A DNA stretch of 45,115 bases, taken from contig CP070758.1 of the NCBI GenBank assembly GCA_020348925.1, positions 3,574,202 through 3,619,316 on the forward strand, in the 5' to 3' direction. A program made the translations under genes and the position numbers. Origin of the DNA: Gemmatimonadota bacterium (GTDB lineage Bacteria > JBHIER01 > G020348925). Of the stretch, positions 1-7,059 are shown in pieces; the stretch's first letter is position 1; every line of letters starts with the position of its first letter. The notes beneath the pieces were generated by a model. It made no database searches. It saw only the letters and a program-made list of their open reading frames with translations, and had not been told where the DNA came from.

Positions 1-84
1 ATTTGGGTAAGCCTTGATTTGCACTATATTCTGTTGTGATCACAAGGGAAATCTCGAAAAAAAGGGAAATTTTTTTTGAAAATC

Positions 85-124
85 GGAAATAGGTATACCT
101 CACAGAGTGGGGAATTTTGGTATT
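85..124. repeat. 40-nt direct repeat, copy 1
   Basis: This copy matches 199-238 at 38 of 40 positions, and its first 29 nt (85-113) are identical to 199-227. Each copy contains a perfect 10-nt palindrome, AGGTATACCT, at 91-100. The copies start 114 nt apart with 74 nt of unrelated sequence between them, which is too far for CRISPR. The window's first bases (atTTGGGTAA) resemble the sequence just after this copy (TTGGGTAA at 123-130), so a further copy may lie just outside. They could be operators, iterons or element-end repeats. The position upstream of a DUF3987 gene fits a replication or control region, but that is inference. Confidence 0.75.
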
Positions 125-198
125 GGGTAAACATAGAGCACGGTCTTTAAAACGTCGAATTTGCCACTTCTAAGCCGACAGGAGGCGCGTACTTTAGG

Positions 199-238
199 GG
201 AAATAGGTATACCTCACAGAGTGGGGATTTTTGGCATT
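199..238. repeat. 40-nt direct repeat, copy 2
   Basis: Second copy of the repeat at 85-124, with the AGGTATACCT palindrome at 205-214. The two differences from copy 1 are A to T at 228 and T to C at 235. Confidence 0.75.
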
Positions 239-355
239 TGTGATTTCGACAGACTTGTATTTAAATTGAAGAACCGGATCCGATTTCAATGAGCTGCAAA
301 TTTTGCAGTTGAAACGACCAAACTTTTATCATTAACAATCAACTTTGTCTAAAAA

Positions 356-384
356 GGGGCTTGTAACCGCAAGCCCCATTTTTA
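356..384 (+). terminator. Intrinsic terminator
   Basis: A perfect 8-bp stem, GGGGCTTG (356-363) with CAAGCCCC (370-377), encloses a 6-nt loop and is followed by ATTTTTATTT. It would end transcription entering from the left, outside the window. It insulates the promoter 33 nt downstream. Confidence 0.85.
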
Positions 385-416
385 TTTATACAGCATGCGT
401 TTTTTTGAAAAAAAAC

Positions 417-445
417 TTGACAAGGTATTGACAACGAATTATTAT
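417..445 (+). promoter_or_regulatory. Strong sigma-70-type promoter
   Basis: A perfect -35 TTGACA (417-422), 17 nt, then a -10 TATTAT (440-445). Transcription should start near 452, directly at the first hairpin of the structured RNA region. A second TTGACA at 428-433 has no matching -10. Confidence 0.8.
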
Positions 446-451
446 TAAGTT

Positions 452-604
452 GTCCTAAATAAAGGACGATTAAATCACGACTCGTAGAGTCGCTAAGCGT
501 TTTGTTAGACTCTTATGAGTCGTCGAAACAAACTAAACTCAACGCCACTTTTTATGGGTTGTGGATGTGAGGGGTGGCGATTATAAAAAGGAGTGGTGTT
601 TTTT
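452..604 (+). ncRNA. Structured leader or small RNA of the mobile element
   Basis: The stretch runs from the predicted start to a T-run and has no convincing ORF. Hairpins seen are GTCCT/AGGAC (452-456/463-467), CGACTC/GAGTCG with a GTA loop (478-483/487-492), and GACTC/GAGTC with a TTAT loop (508-512/517-521). The last two can instead join in one long rod, 477-483 pairing with 517-523. At 543-555, CGCCACTTTTTAT can pair with GTGGCG at 574-579, or with 583-598 to form a terminator-like stem followed by TTTTTT (599-604). It is either an independent RNA of about 150 nt or an attenuated leader for the genes starting at 665. No known RNA family was recognised. Confidence 0.5.
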
Positions 605-664
605 ATTTGCTTCAAAAAGAAGCGATAAGATGAAAATAATTATTCGATGAAAGGAGGTTATCAG

Positions 665-913
665 ATGAAAAATGAAATAAAAGTAACAGATATTGAGTTC
701 GCAACAACCCTCCTATATCATGAAATCCCCATAACAGACACAGAAAAAAACGGCAGTAAAATAATTTTTATATTCGAGAACAATCCCCGTATTAGAGAAT
801 TACAAATCAAGTTTATCAATGGTGATCTTGCGGTTGACCTCAAAAAGTTTATGGCATTGCTTAGGTCGACTAAGGGATTGTTCATTTTCGGTAGTACAAA
901 AGATAACCATTAG
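665..913 (+). CDS. DUF5659-like small mobile-element protein
   Basis: An 82-residue protein. The start at 665 is chosen because AAAGGAGG lies 7 nt upstream; the ATG at 647 would put that Shine-Dalgarno inside the gene. The layout fits what I recall of DUF5659: a T-D-I-x-F-A opening, a middle strand followed by I-I-F-I-F-E, an R-I-R-E-L-Q helix, then a short F-I-N-G-D strand and a K-K-F helix. That family is common on phages and integrative elements and has no known function. It follows the structured RNA region and precedes a zinc-ribbon gene and a DUF3987 ATPase on the same strand, so all three are probably co-transcribed. The family call is from pattern memory only. Confidence 0.6.
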   Translation: MKNEIKVTDIEFATTLLYHEIPITDTEKNGSKIIFIFENNPRIRELQIKFINGDLAVDLKKFMALLRSTKGLFIFGSTKDNH

Positions 914-942
914 CATGATAGAAGTGAGAGGAGGTGTAAAAG

Positions 943-1149
943 ATGAATAATTGCGAATGGTGCTTAAAAGACGCAGAGAGTATAGTCGCAGAAAGAAGAT
1001 GTGTTAACGGAAAATATTTCTGGGATAACGCTCGAACTCTCTGTAGTCTGTGTTCAGCGAGACATCGGGAAATTTTTGGCCAAAATAGCTTTGAATGGTC
1101 AATCAATACAATAGCTGAAAATGTACGGTGTTTAGTTGAGATTAATTAG
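943..1149 (+). CDS. Small zinc-ribbon-like protein
   Basis: A 68-residue protein with a good ribosome site (AGGAGGTG, about 9 nt before the ATG). Cysteines at C4-x2-C7 and C34-x2-C37 form two CxxC knuckles 26 residues apart, with His41 and Cys20 near them, which fits a zinc-ribbon fold. No catalytic motif is seen. It lies 29 nt after the DUF5659-like gene and 103 nt before the DUF3987 gene. Small zinc-ribbon proteins of this kind are common accessory genes on phages and plasmids. A specific function cannot be given. Confidence 0.6.
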   Translation: MNNCEWCLKDAESIVAERRCVNGKYFWDNARTLCSLCSARHREIFGQNSFEWSINTIAENVRCLVEIN

Positions 1150-1252
1150 ACCCCAGAAAATTTAAAAAGTGGTGTCATCTATGTTTTAAATAAGGGTCTA
1201 TTGAATTAACAAGTAGTTCTTTAAAGTGATATGAAAAGAAAGGAAAAATGAA

Positions 1253-2386
1253 ATGGATGATGGGAGGACGGGAGGTTTCATAGAGACATATGTAAAATGG
1301 GTTGAACCCTGGATAGACGGCCCAAGGTCTTACCATGAATGGACTGCAATTATGATGCTTGGTACTGTTTCATCAGACAAGATATATATAGTCCAGGGTG
1401 ACGACAAAATACACATGAACCTTTACACCCTTTTGATAGGAGATTCCTCTTATATGAGAAAAGGTTCTTGTATTCGGCAATCGGTCAAATTACTAAATGA
1501 AGTAGATCCCGAACTTATATGTCCGACGTTTTCTTCAACTGAATCTTTTTTCGGTAGCGATTTGAAGGGTTTAATGCCTCTTGGTGAGTTTGATATGTTT
1601 CTTGAACATGCATCAAAGGATTACGCAAAAGGATTCAAGTCTCTAATAACAGATTTGTATGAACCACTTCCATCAGGTGCTTATAAGAGAAAGACTCGAA
1701 GTGAAAATGTTCAGGTGATAGGCCACACAAACATTAGCATTTTTGGAGCTACCGCTTTGTCGTGGATTAGAGATAGAATACGTCCAAATGACTTTATGGG
1801 TGGGTTCCTTCCAAGATTTTGTCCTGTACTTGAAACTAAACGAGACAGGGAAATTATAAGGATACGTCCGAAAGCAGATGAAGCCATGAAAGAAAATCTC
1901 GTACGTTTCCTGAGAGAGTTACATGGAGAGCTTAAAGGGGAAATTGACACAAGGGGATACATTAATAAATACGACGAATGGGGTCGTAACTTTGAGCTTG
2001 AAATAAAAGATACTCCGAACGAGGAGCTACTGAGTCCTTACTACACACGTCTTGAAGGAGTAATGCACAAATTGACTGTTCTTAACCACATTTCGAATTG
2101 TTTCAATAGCGATTCACCATACTATTACTTTCCCGACGTAAAAGCATTTAGCGAGGCCAAGACACACGTGATAGCCCTTTCTCACAATGTAAGGGAGCTG
2201 TTACAGCTTTTGCCTTTGAGTAAGGATAGACGGGAACAAGAGAGGCACAGAATAAAGGAATATTTGAGAAAAAATGGGATCACAAACCGAAGTGAGTTCT
2301 TACAGAATGCAGTGAAATGTTCAGGCAAAGAATTAACCTGGCACCTTGAACGTTTGCGACGTTCCTATTCGATACGATATTTGTAG
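1253..2386 (+). CDS. DUF3987-type mobile-element ATPase/primase-associated protein
   Basis: A 377-residue protein that fits the DUF3987 family, found on phages, plasmids and integrative elements and thought to be a P-loop replication protein. Visible features are a degenerate Walker A (G63-D-S-S-Y-M-R-K70-G-S72), an acidic Walker-B-like strand G-E-F-D (111-114), and G-G-F-L-P-R-F (183-189), the family's usual arginine-containing motif. The C-terminal 50 residues look like a winged helix. The Walker A lacks the usual G-K-S/T ending, so ATP hydrolysis is uncertain. The ribosome site AAAGGAAAA precedes the ATG. The stop lies 22 nt inside the convergent lipoprotein gene, so this may be where the element joins the chromosome, and the last residues may come from host sequence. 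Confidence 0.7.
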   Translation: MDDGRTGGFIETYVKWVEPWIDGPRSYHEWTAIMMLGTVSSDKIYIVQGDDKIHMNLYTLLIGDSSYMRKGSCIRQSVKLLNEVDPELICPTFSSTESFFGSDLKGLMPLGEFDMFLEHASKDYAKGFKSLITDLYEPLPSGAYKRKTRSENVQVIGHTNISIFGATALSWIRDRIRPNDFMGGFLPRFCPVLETKRDREIIRIRPKADEAMKENLVRFLRELHGELKGEIDTRGYINKYDEWGRNFELEIKDTPNEELLSPYYTRLEGVMHKLTVLNHISNCFNSDSPYYYFPDVKAFSEAKTHVIALSHNVRELLQLLPLSKDRREQERHRIKEYLRKNGITNRSEFLQNAVKCSGKELTWHLERLRRSYSIRYL

Positions 2387-3414
2387 AACCAGCCAGTTCT
2401 CCCGTGTTTGCAAGCCCAGAGGAAGCCATCTCTGTATTCAAGGCCTGTTACAGGTGATTCCTGAAGGACGTAATATCCTGTTGACGTGAGGTTGTCTCCA
2501 TTCAGCAGATACAGTCTGTTGGAACGTTGGGTCGTCAACCAGAAATTGCTTCCGTCCCAGGCGATACCTGAGGGTCGCTCGTCCGGGGGATCGTATGTTT
2601 CGATAACATTCATATCATTTTGATGTTTATAGATCTTGTGTTCTCTTGCTGAACACGACCAGAGGTGTGCTCCGTCGTACGTCAGATCGTCGAGGAGAAC
2701 CGTAACATCCGGCCCATAAACACTGTTCGGTGTTTTATAGCGGGCTTCCGTGGAAAGGGTTGCGTCCGACCTGACGGCTGATTTATACGTATACGCAGCT
2801 CCATCGTCGAAGGCAACCGATACCCAGAGATACCTGGTTTCACCTTCCTGGGTGGCCGTTAAGCCATAGGGGGTTGTGTATTTCTCCTTGGGAGGAAAAG
2901 AGCCGGGTGAATCAAGATAGTTCACCCAGTTCAACGTTCCGTTGAGTCTGTATATTCTTTTGCGAAGCCCGTCACTGGACCACGGATTATCCCCAGTCCA
3001 GCAAAGTCCGTTCGGTTCACGATATGGCCCTTGAAATCGATCGCTGAAGTAGATGATTTTGCCCAGGATAATATCGAAAGAGTCAAGATCCGCGTACCCC
3101 AACAGCAAAATTGTCTCGAACGTTTCAAAGTACGCCTTTGTTACGGTGACGTTATGGCTTGCTCCGCCGGGGACATTGGAGATGGTGTATTGGCCGAGGC
3201 TGTCTGTGAGAGCACTCTGGTCTTCGATAATCACTCTCGCTCCGGGCAACGGCTCATTTGTGACACTGTGGAAGACCCTGCCGGAAACGGTGTAATTCGG
3301 CAGCTCCGGCCCGATTGCCTCGTGGCCCTGTTTTTTAAAGCACGAAAAAAAGAGGAATGAAACTATGACAAGGCACGAAAGAGATTGTATTGTTCTGGGT
3401 ATAAAGGCTGTCAT
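2365..3414 (-). CDS. Secreted lipoprotein: carboxypeptidase-regulatory-like domain plus beta-propeller
   Basis: About 349 residues from the ATG at 3414; the upstream in-frame ATG at 3486 would add 24 residues before the signal sequence. The hydrophobic signal is followed by F-F-S-C, a loose lipobox, so a lipid anchor is likely. Next comes a Y-T-V-S-G-R-V-F domain with P-L-P-G-A-R-V and D-S-L-G-Q-Y-T-I, the standard carboxypeptidase-regulatory-like (Ig-type) pattern. The rest holds repeated blades such as L-T-Y-D-G-A-H-L-W and I-A-W-D-G-S-N-F-W, typical of a beta-propeller. A role in surface binding or adhesion is possible but not shown. The gene converges with the DUF3987 gene and overlaps its 3' end by 22 nt. 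Confidence 0.75.
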   Translation of the reverse strand: MTAFIPRTIQSLSCLVIVSFLFFSCFKKQGHEAIGPELPNYTVSGRVFHSVTNEPLPGARVIIEDQSALTDSLGQYTISNVPGGASHNVTVTKAYFETFETILLLGYADLDSFDIILGKIIYFSDRFQGPYREPNGLCWTGDNPWSSDGLRKRIYRLNGTLNWVNYLDSPGSFPPKEKYTTPYGLTATQEGETRYLWVSVAFDDGAAYTYKSAVRSDATLSTEARYKTPNSVYGPDVTVLLDDLTYDGAHLWSCSAREHKIYKHQNDMNVIETYDPPDERPSGIAWDGSNFWLTTQRSNRLYLLNGDNLTSTGYYVLQESPVTGLEYRDGFLWACKHGRTGWFYKYRIE

Positions 3415-3446
3415 TTTAATTGCCGAACCTTGAGCCTGGATTATTT

Positions 3447-3471
3447 GCCACAGAGGCACTGAGACACAGAG
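3447..3471. repeat. CACAGAGGCACTGAGA intergenic repeat, copy 1
   Basis: GCCACAGAGGCACTGAGACACAGAG. The first 23 nt match 5243-5265 with two differences. Degenerate CACAGAG runs like this are scattered between genes in many uncultured bacterial genomes. Function unknown. Confidence 0.6.
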
Positions 3472-3915
3472 ACAATCGAAATACAATATGCTATATTATA
3501 TCAACATAAAAGTTTGTTTTTAGAAAAGTTTTATGTTCACTGTCCTCCGTCAGTCCATTCTTCAGCCCAAGTGGGACGCACATCGGAACATCAGCGCATC
3601 AGTGGGAAGAAGATCAGATAACCGGGATATCAGATGTATTGTGTCCACCGCTCTATTCTTTTCATGTTCCTGTCTCCTGATCCCTTCAAACGTCAAAGGG
3701 CCTAAGAAGGCATGAGAAGGCTTTATTCTTTCAGTTTTTCTCTCTTCTTTTGCCCTCTTCAACGAGTATCCTGCTCACTGATCACCTGATTCTCTAGTAT
3801 GCTCATAGAGTACTGTACTTAGTTTGTTTGCTGAGCACATTTGTGTAATATGTAAATACTTGATTGCAGCTCTGCTGTGCTATGAATTAATCAAGTTAAA
3901 GGTGGCTCTTCTGTC
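3472..3915. other. Intergenic region, no gene seen
   Basis: About 440 nt between the lipoprotein and the dockerin remnant. Short ORFs on both strands lack ribosome sites and family features. The part at 3481-3530 is AT-rich and reads TATAAT on the minus strand at 3500-3495, a possible -10 for the lipoprotein gene, but no good -35 lies 16-18 nt away. No terminator or RNA was recognised. Confidence 0.5.
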
Positions 3916-4351
3916 CTATCGATCTGGTAACATCTGATGACCTATTTCAATTACATCAAGAATGTCGATGTCGCAATCCCCGTTGATATCTGCAGCCCAC
4001 AATTGATATTGTGTGGGTTCGAAGCCAATACCCAAAATGAAATATTCAACAAAGATGAGATCAACGATATCAATAGAGCCGTCTTGTGAAACATCGCCAA
4101 TACTCCTTTTGACAGTGACGGTTGCAGGCAACCTGATTATGGGATGAGCAAGATCGTTGGAAGTTATGATGATGTCGAAGGTGTACGTTGAATCGGGGGA
4201 TCTCCCTTTGTGTTTTTTGTGTCGTGTGTGGTTGATATCGCAGGGGCTGTTGTCTCGAGTCGGATATTGTATTCCTTTGAGCAGAGAGCGGTAAAAACTG
4301 AAGCAGCAAAATTGCACTCACAGCAGTATATATCTTTTGTTTTTCAGACAT
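3916..4351 (-). pseudogene. Frameshifted remnant of a secreted dockerin-domain protein
   Basis: The start at 4351 has a perfect ribosome site (AAAGGAGG) and encodes a signal peptide ending L-P-L-S-A-Q. After about 30 residues that frame loses sense, while a second frame (to 3916) carries an Ig-like tail, T-S-N-D-L-A-H-P-I-I-R-L-P-A-T-V-T-V, joined to a dockerin-like pair of calcium loops: G-D-V-S-Q-D-G-S-I-D-I-V-D and A-D-I-N-G-D-C-D-I-D-I-L-D. This order (Ig-like end, then dockerin) is usual at the C terminus of large secreted proteins in such lineages. The simplest reading is internal deletion plus frameshift of a longer gene, leaving its two ends. A sequencing error alone would not explain the missing middle. 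Confidence 0.65.
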
Positions 4352-4602
4352 TAGCTCCTCCTTTATGGGGTAAAAGGAGTTGAGTTACAATAGAGCGTTT
4401 AGTATTCGTATTTTCTGGTCAGGATGTTGATAGCGAAACAGGCAAACCGGGTAACGGATCAGGTGTCTATGTTACAATCCTCTTTACCTCCGTATAACGT
4501 GTGTTGAGTTTACTAACCTCAAGTTCCCAATATATATTCTGTAATTTCTTTGTCAAGGCCCGATTACCTCATGGCCCTGCTATTCTAAGTTTTATAAAAC
4601 TC
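4352..4602. other. Intergenic region, no gene seen
   Basis: Holds the ribosome site of the minus-strand dockerin remnant (4355-4368). Otherwise I see no ORF with a start signal, no terminator and no known RNA. With the tRNA leader to 4743 the gene-free stretch is 392 nt; its right part carries the tRNA promoter. Confidence 0.5.
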
Positions 4603-4631
4603 TTGACATGCTGAAGCGTCTATAATATATT
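4603..4631 (+). promoter_or_regulatory. Promoter of the tRNA-Lys/tmRNA unit
   Basis: A -35 TTGACA (4603-4608), 17 nt, then a -10 TATATT (4626-4631). The start would be near 4638, about 106 nt before the tRNA. A TATAAT at 4621-4626 also exists but is only 12 nt from this -35. No other promoter is evident before the tmRNA. Confidence 0.7.
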
Positions 4632-4743
4632 TGGAAGCCCGATCCGGAGAGAAATTGAGATCTACGCGACCGATTCGGAGTCATATTTTTGGTACGTTGG
4701 GATGAGGGGTAGAAGAGCCGGGTCGGATGTTCTTTGATACCGT

Positions 4744-4819
4744 GCGCCCATAGCTCAATTGGTAGAGCAGCGGACTCTTAATCCGTTGGTTCGGGGTTCA
4801 AGTCCCTGTGGGCGTACCA
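4744..4819 (+). tRNA. tRNA-Lys (anticodon CTT)
   Basis: A 76-nt cloverleaf. The acceptor stem is GCGCCCA (4744-4750) with TGGGCGT (4809-4815), containing one G-U. The anticodon stem GCGGA/TCCGT encloses loop CTCTTAA, with anticodon CTT at 4777-4779. The T-arm contains GGTTCAAGTCC. Discriminator A4816 and an encoded CCA (4817-4819) follow. The tmRNA begins 7 nt downstream, so the two are almost certainly cut from one transcript. Confidence 0.96.
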
Positions 4820-4826
4820 ATATTTT

Positions 4827-5180
4827 GGGGGCGACAGGTTTCGACGGGGATAGAGGGGGCAGGGATAGCAGGTCGAGCATTCCCAATAACTCGTTAAACT
4901 GACGGGAACCAAATGTAAGTGCAAACGGTTATTCTTACGCACTGGCTGCTTAATGCAGCTCGTTCTCACCGGCCCTGCCTGTTGGGCTGGATGAGGGCGT
5001 CGTAAAAAACAGGCTGGCCTCTCCTTCACGCCGAGGGAGAAGAGGTGAGATTTTATCGGCTGGTGCCCTCCGGATCCCGCTTGTTGGAGCCGGATGGCAT
5101 GAGACTCAAAAAGCAAGCTAAGCCTGTAGAGGTCCCTGTGACCGTATCTTCGGACGTGGGTTCGATTCCCACCGCCTCCA
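4827..5180 (+). ncRNA. ssrA: Transfer-messenger RNA (tmRNA)
   Basis: A 354-nt RNA that rescues stalled ribosomes and tags the nascent protein for proteolysis. The 5' end GGGGGCGACAGGTTTCGAC is the family signature. GGGGGCG (4827-4833) pairs with CGCCTCC (5173-5179) as the acceptor stem, and the T-arm reads GGGTTCGATTCCC. The tag frame resumes at GCA 4921 and stops at TAA 4951-4953, encoding ANGYSYALAA, which ends in the usual A-L-A-A degradation signal. After discriminator A5180 the sequence is CTG, so CCA is not encoded and must be added, unlike in the neighbouring tRNA. It is a one-piece tmRNA; the pseudoknots were not modelled. Confidence 0.96.
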
Positions 5181-5195
5181 CTGCGTCCCTCGTAA

Positions 5196-5228
5196 GCCAC
5201 CGTGAAACATCCTCACCGGCGGCTTTTT
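5196..5228 (+). terminator. Intrinsic terminator of the tmRNA
   Basis: An imperfect stem, GCCACCGTGA (5196-5205) with TCACCGGCGGC (5213-5223), is followed by TTTTT (5224-5228), 16 nt after the mature tmRNA end. One bulge and one mismatch lie in the stem. Confidence 0.75.
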
Positions 5229-5242
5229 GATTTTAAAGATGG

Positions 5243-5266
5243 GCCACAGAGGCACTGGGATACAGA
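5243..5266. repeat. CACAGAGGCACTGGGA intergenic repeat, copy 2
   Basis: Matches 3447-3469 over the first 23 nt with two differences. It lies just after the tmRNA terminator. Confidence 0.55.
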
Positions 5267-5376
5267 ATATGTATAATGATAAATGCGGTGATATGTGGTA
5301 AACGCAAAGACAGTGTCACTGCCAGGGAGGCCGTGTTACAGGCGGCAGGTGAAAGCAGTTTTATTCCAGAACGCGG

Positions 5377-5430
5377 GAGATTGCTTCGCGGCGCCTGTCC
5401 CGGATACAGTACCGGGGCTCGCAATGACAG
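5377..5430. repeat. Palindromic intergenic element (GAGATTGCTTCG ... CTCGCAATGACA)
   Basis: The ends GAGATTGCTTCGC and CTCGCAATGACAG are the typical arms of a palindromic repeat spread between genes in many bacterial lineages, here around an inner CCCGG/CCGGGG hairpin. It is framed by two degenerate copies of a GGGAGGCCGT unit (5325-5334 and 5451-5460). The region 5229-5610 otherwise holds no gene, only a possible promoter for the sigma factor operon. Confidence 0.6.
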
Positions 5431-5502
5431 GCAGGGAGTGACTATTGTGCGGGAGGCCGTATTGTACGCGACAGGACAATTTTTCAAAAATTGCCCGATG
5501 CG

Positions 5503-5530
5503 GGAACTTTTCGGGCGGGACATTTGTTTT
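5503..5530 (+). promoter_or_regulatory. Possible ECF-type promoter of the redox operon
   Basis: GGAACTTT (5503-5510) matches the -35 core recognised by RpoE-like ECF sigma factors. It lies 108 nt before the sigma gene, where autoregulation would be expected. The region 16-17 nt downstream (around TTTGTTTT, 5523-5530) is only a poor -10, so this is tentative. Confidence 0.3.
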
Positions 5531-5610
5531 TTTATGTTGCGAAGCGTAAAGAACGGCGGACGATATTTCGACCAGCGGCATGAGGCCGGAGTGCAGGGGG
5601 GGATGGTTCG

Positions 5611-6195
5611 ATGAGGCGCTGGCGAAGACGCCGGACGAAGCAAGGGGAATTTGAAGAAACAGCACTGAGCCATTTCGATTCCCTATACAACGCCGCCGTC
5701 CGAATGACAGGGAGTGCGTGGGAGGCCGAAGATCTCGTTCAGGAAACCTACATGAAAGCCTACGCCTCTTTCCATCAGTTTCAGCGGGGCACGAATTGCA
5801 AGGCATGGCTCTTTCGAATTTTGATGAATACATACCTTAACACTTATCGGAAAGACAAAAGAGAAGCCCAGGCTCTTTCTCTTGAGATCCCTGAGGATGG
5901 TTACATTTTCAATAGATTTGAAGAGGAGATTCCGAACTTCGGGGAGGTTATGGGCGAAGAGTTTTTGGGGAAACTCGTAAGCGATGACGTGAAACGCGCC
6001 ATCGATGACCTTCCAGCGGAGTTCAGAGCCGTCGTTCTTCTGTCGGATTTGGAATCCTTGACGTATCAAGAGATCGCGGATGCTCTGGATTGCTCGCTGG
6101 GGACGGTCAAATCACGGCTTTTTCGAGGGAGGCGAATGCTCCAGAAGAGCCTGTGGGACTACGCCGTGGAGAAAGGCATCGCGAGGAGGAGATGA
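5611..6195 (+). CDS. ECF-family RNA polymerase sigma factor
   Basis: A 194-residue sigma-70 family protein with only regions 2 and 4. Region 2 (about residues 22-80) includes the core-binding [11 protein letters not shown] and the [10 protein letters not shown] helix. Region 4 (about 126-178) has [11 protein letters not shown] and the helix-turn-helix [19 protein letters not shown]. The Arg-rich start (R-R-W-R-R-R-R) is unusual but translation from 5611 has a G-rich ribosome site just upstream. The anti-sigma gene starts 1 nt after the stop. It likely directs transcription of the redox operon behind it, released by an envelope thiol or metal signal; the latter is inference. Confidence 0.92.
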   Translation: MRRWRRRRTKQGEFEETALSHFDSLYNAAVRMTGSAWEAEDLVQETYMKAYASFHQFQRGTNCKAWLFRILMNTYLNTYRKDKREAQALSLEIPEDGYIFNRFEEEIPNFGEVMGEEFLGKLVSDDVKRAIDDLPAEFRAVVLLSDLESLTYQEIADALDCSLGTVKSRLFRGRRMLQKSLWDYAVEKGIARRR

Positions 6196-6196
6196 G

Positions 6197-7027
6197 ATGA
6201 CCTGTGAACAAGCCACAACCCGTCTCCACGAGTTTCTGGACCACGAGCTGTCCGGGCAGCGCCACTCCGAGGTCGGTGCACATCTTGCGTCGTGTCCGTC
6301 GTGCAGACGAATGTACGAGTTCGAGCAACAGCTTCGGAATACCGTCTGGGAGAAAGGCCGCGAAGAGAAAGCCCCCGCTTACGTCTTCGAAAGGGTCAAA
6401 CGAAACGTATTTGAAAAGAAGAAGAGAGAAGTGAAGGATCGTTCCGAACGCTCGTGGATGGGACTGAGACCGGCTTGGAATTGGGCCGTCGCCGCCCTTG
6501 TCGCTGTCACCGTGGCGGGGACCTGGGTGGCCCTGAGGGGGAAAGGAGGACCTCCGCCCTTGCTGGCGGAGCTGGTGGGCGATCACATGCAGTACGCTGA
6601 GGCTGAGAAGCCGTCGGAAATGGTCTCCTCCGACGCTGATGAAATCGAGATCTGGTTGGAGGGGAAACTGGGGTACGCCATCGTGGTGCCCCGGTTCGAA
6701 GGGCCACATATGCACCTCATCGGGGGCAGGATCCTGGATGTGAAGGGGATGAAGGTGGCCTACCTCTTTTATCAGGGGGACGGGCGCGCGCTGTCCCTGT
6801 ATGTGACAAAGGTTTCGACCGCCGAGCTGTGTGCCAAGGATAAGCTTCAACTCCAGGATTGCCGGCTCTGCCTCGTGAAGTTTCACAACTGCGAGCTGTG
6901 CATCAGTAAATTTCGGGACTACAACATCCTGTCCTGGGAGGAGGAAGGGGTCACCTATGCCATGGTCTCGGATTTGGATAGTGAGCACATGCTCGATGTG
7001 ACGTGCCCCCGAGGCATCCCAAGTTGA
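6197..7027 (+). CDS. Membrane anti-sigma factor with Cys-rich periplasmic sensor
   Basis: A 276-residue protein. The start at 6197 follows the sigma stop by 1 nt; the longer in-frame extension overlaps the sigma gene and is discarded. The N terminus is a zinc-binding anti-sigma domain with H29-x3-C33-x2-C36. One membrane span lies at about 94-113. The periplasmic part contains G-Y-A-I-V-V-P-R-F-E and V-A-Y-L-F-Y-Q-G-D-G-R, a pattern seen in anti-sigma sensor domains, then an unusual run of cysteines: C212, C222-x2-C225, C232-x2-C235 and C270. These could bind a metal or form disulfides that report the periplasmic thiol state, fitting the downstream CcdA and thioredoxin-like genes. The sensing role is inference. 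Confidence 0.88.
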   Translation: MTCEQATTRLHEFLDHELSGQRHSEVGAHLASCPSCRRMYEFEQQLRNTVWEKGREEKAPAYVFERVKRNVFEKKKREVKDRSERSWMGLRPAWNWAVAALVAVTVAGTWVALRGKGGPPPLLAELVGDHMQYAEAEKPSEMVSSDADEIEIWLEGKLGYAIVVPRFEGPHMHLIGGRILDVKGMKVAYLFYQGDGRALSLYVTKVSTAELCAKDKLQLQDCRLCLVKFHNCELCISKFRDYNILSWEEEGVTYAMVSDLDSEHMLDVTCPRGIPS

Positions 7028-7059
7028 GAGAACGAAATCTATTTCAAAGGTACTGATTT

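Noticed and set aside
85-238. CRISPR array
   Set aside because: Only two copies, spaced 74 nt apart, with a repeat lacking the usual stem and no cas genes nearby.
4431-4465. c-di-GMP riboswitch (CAGGCAAACCGGG resemblance)
   Set aside because: The second conserved block (GACGCAAAG) and closing stem are absent, and no suitable gene follows.
4778-5673. Open frames across the tRNA and tmRNA (both strands)
   Set aside because: They lie on RNA genes and a repeat and show no protein features.
6107-6988. 293-codon minus-strand frame opposite the anti-sigma gene
   Set aside because: It is the shadow of a recognised gene; no ribosome site or domain.
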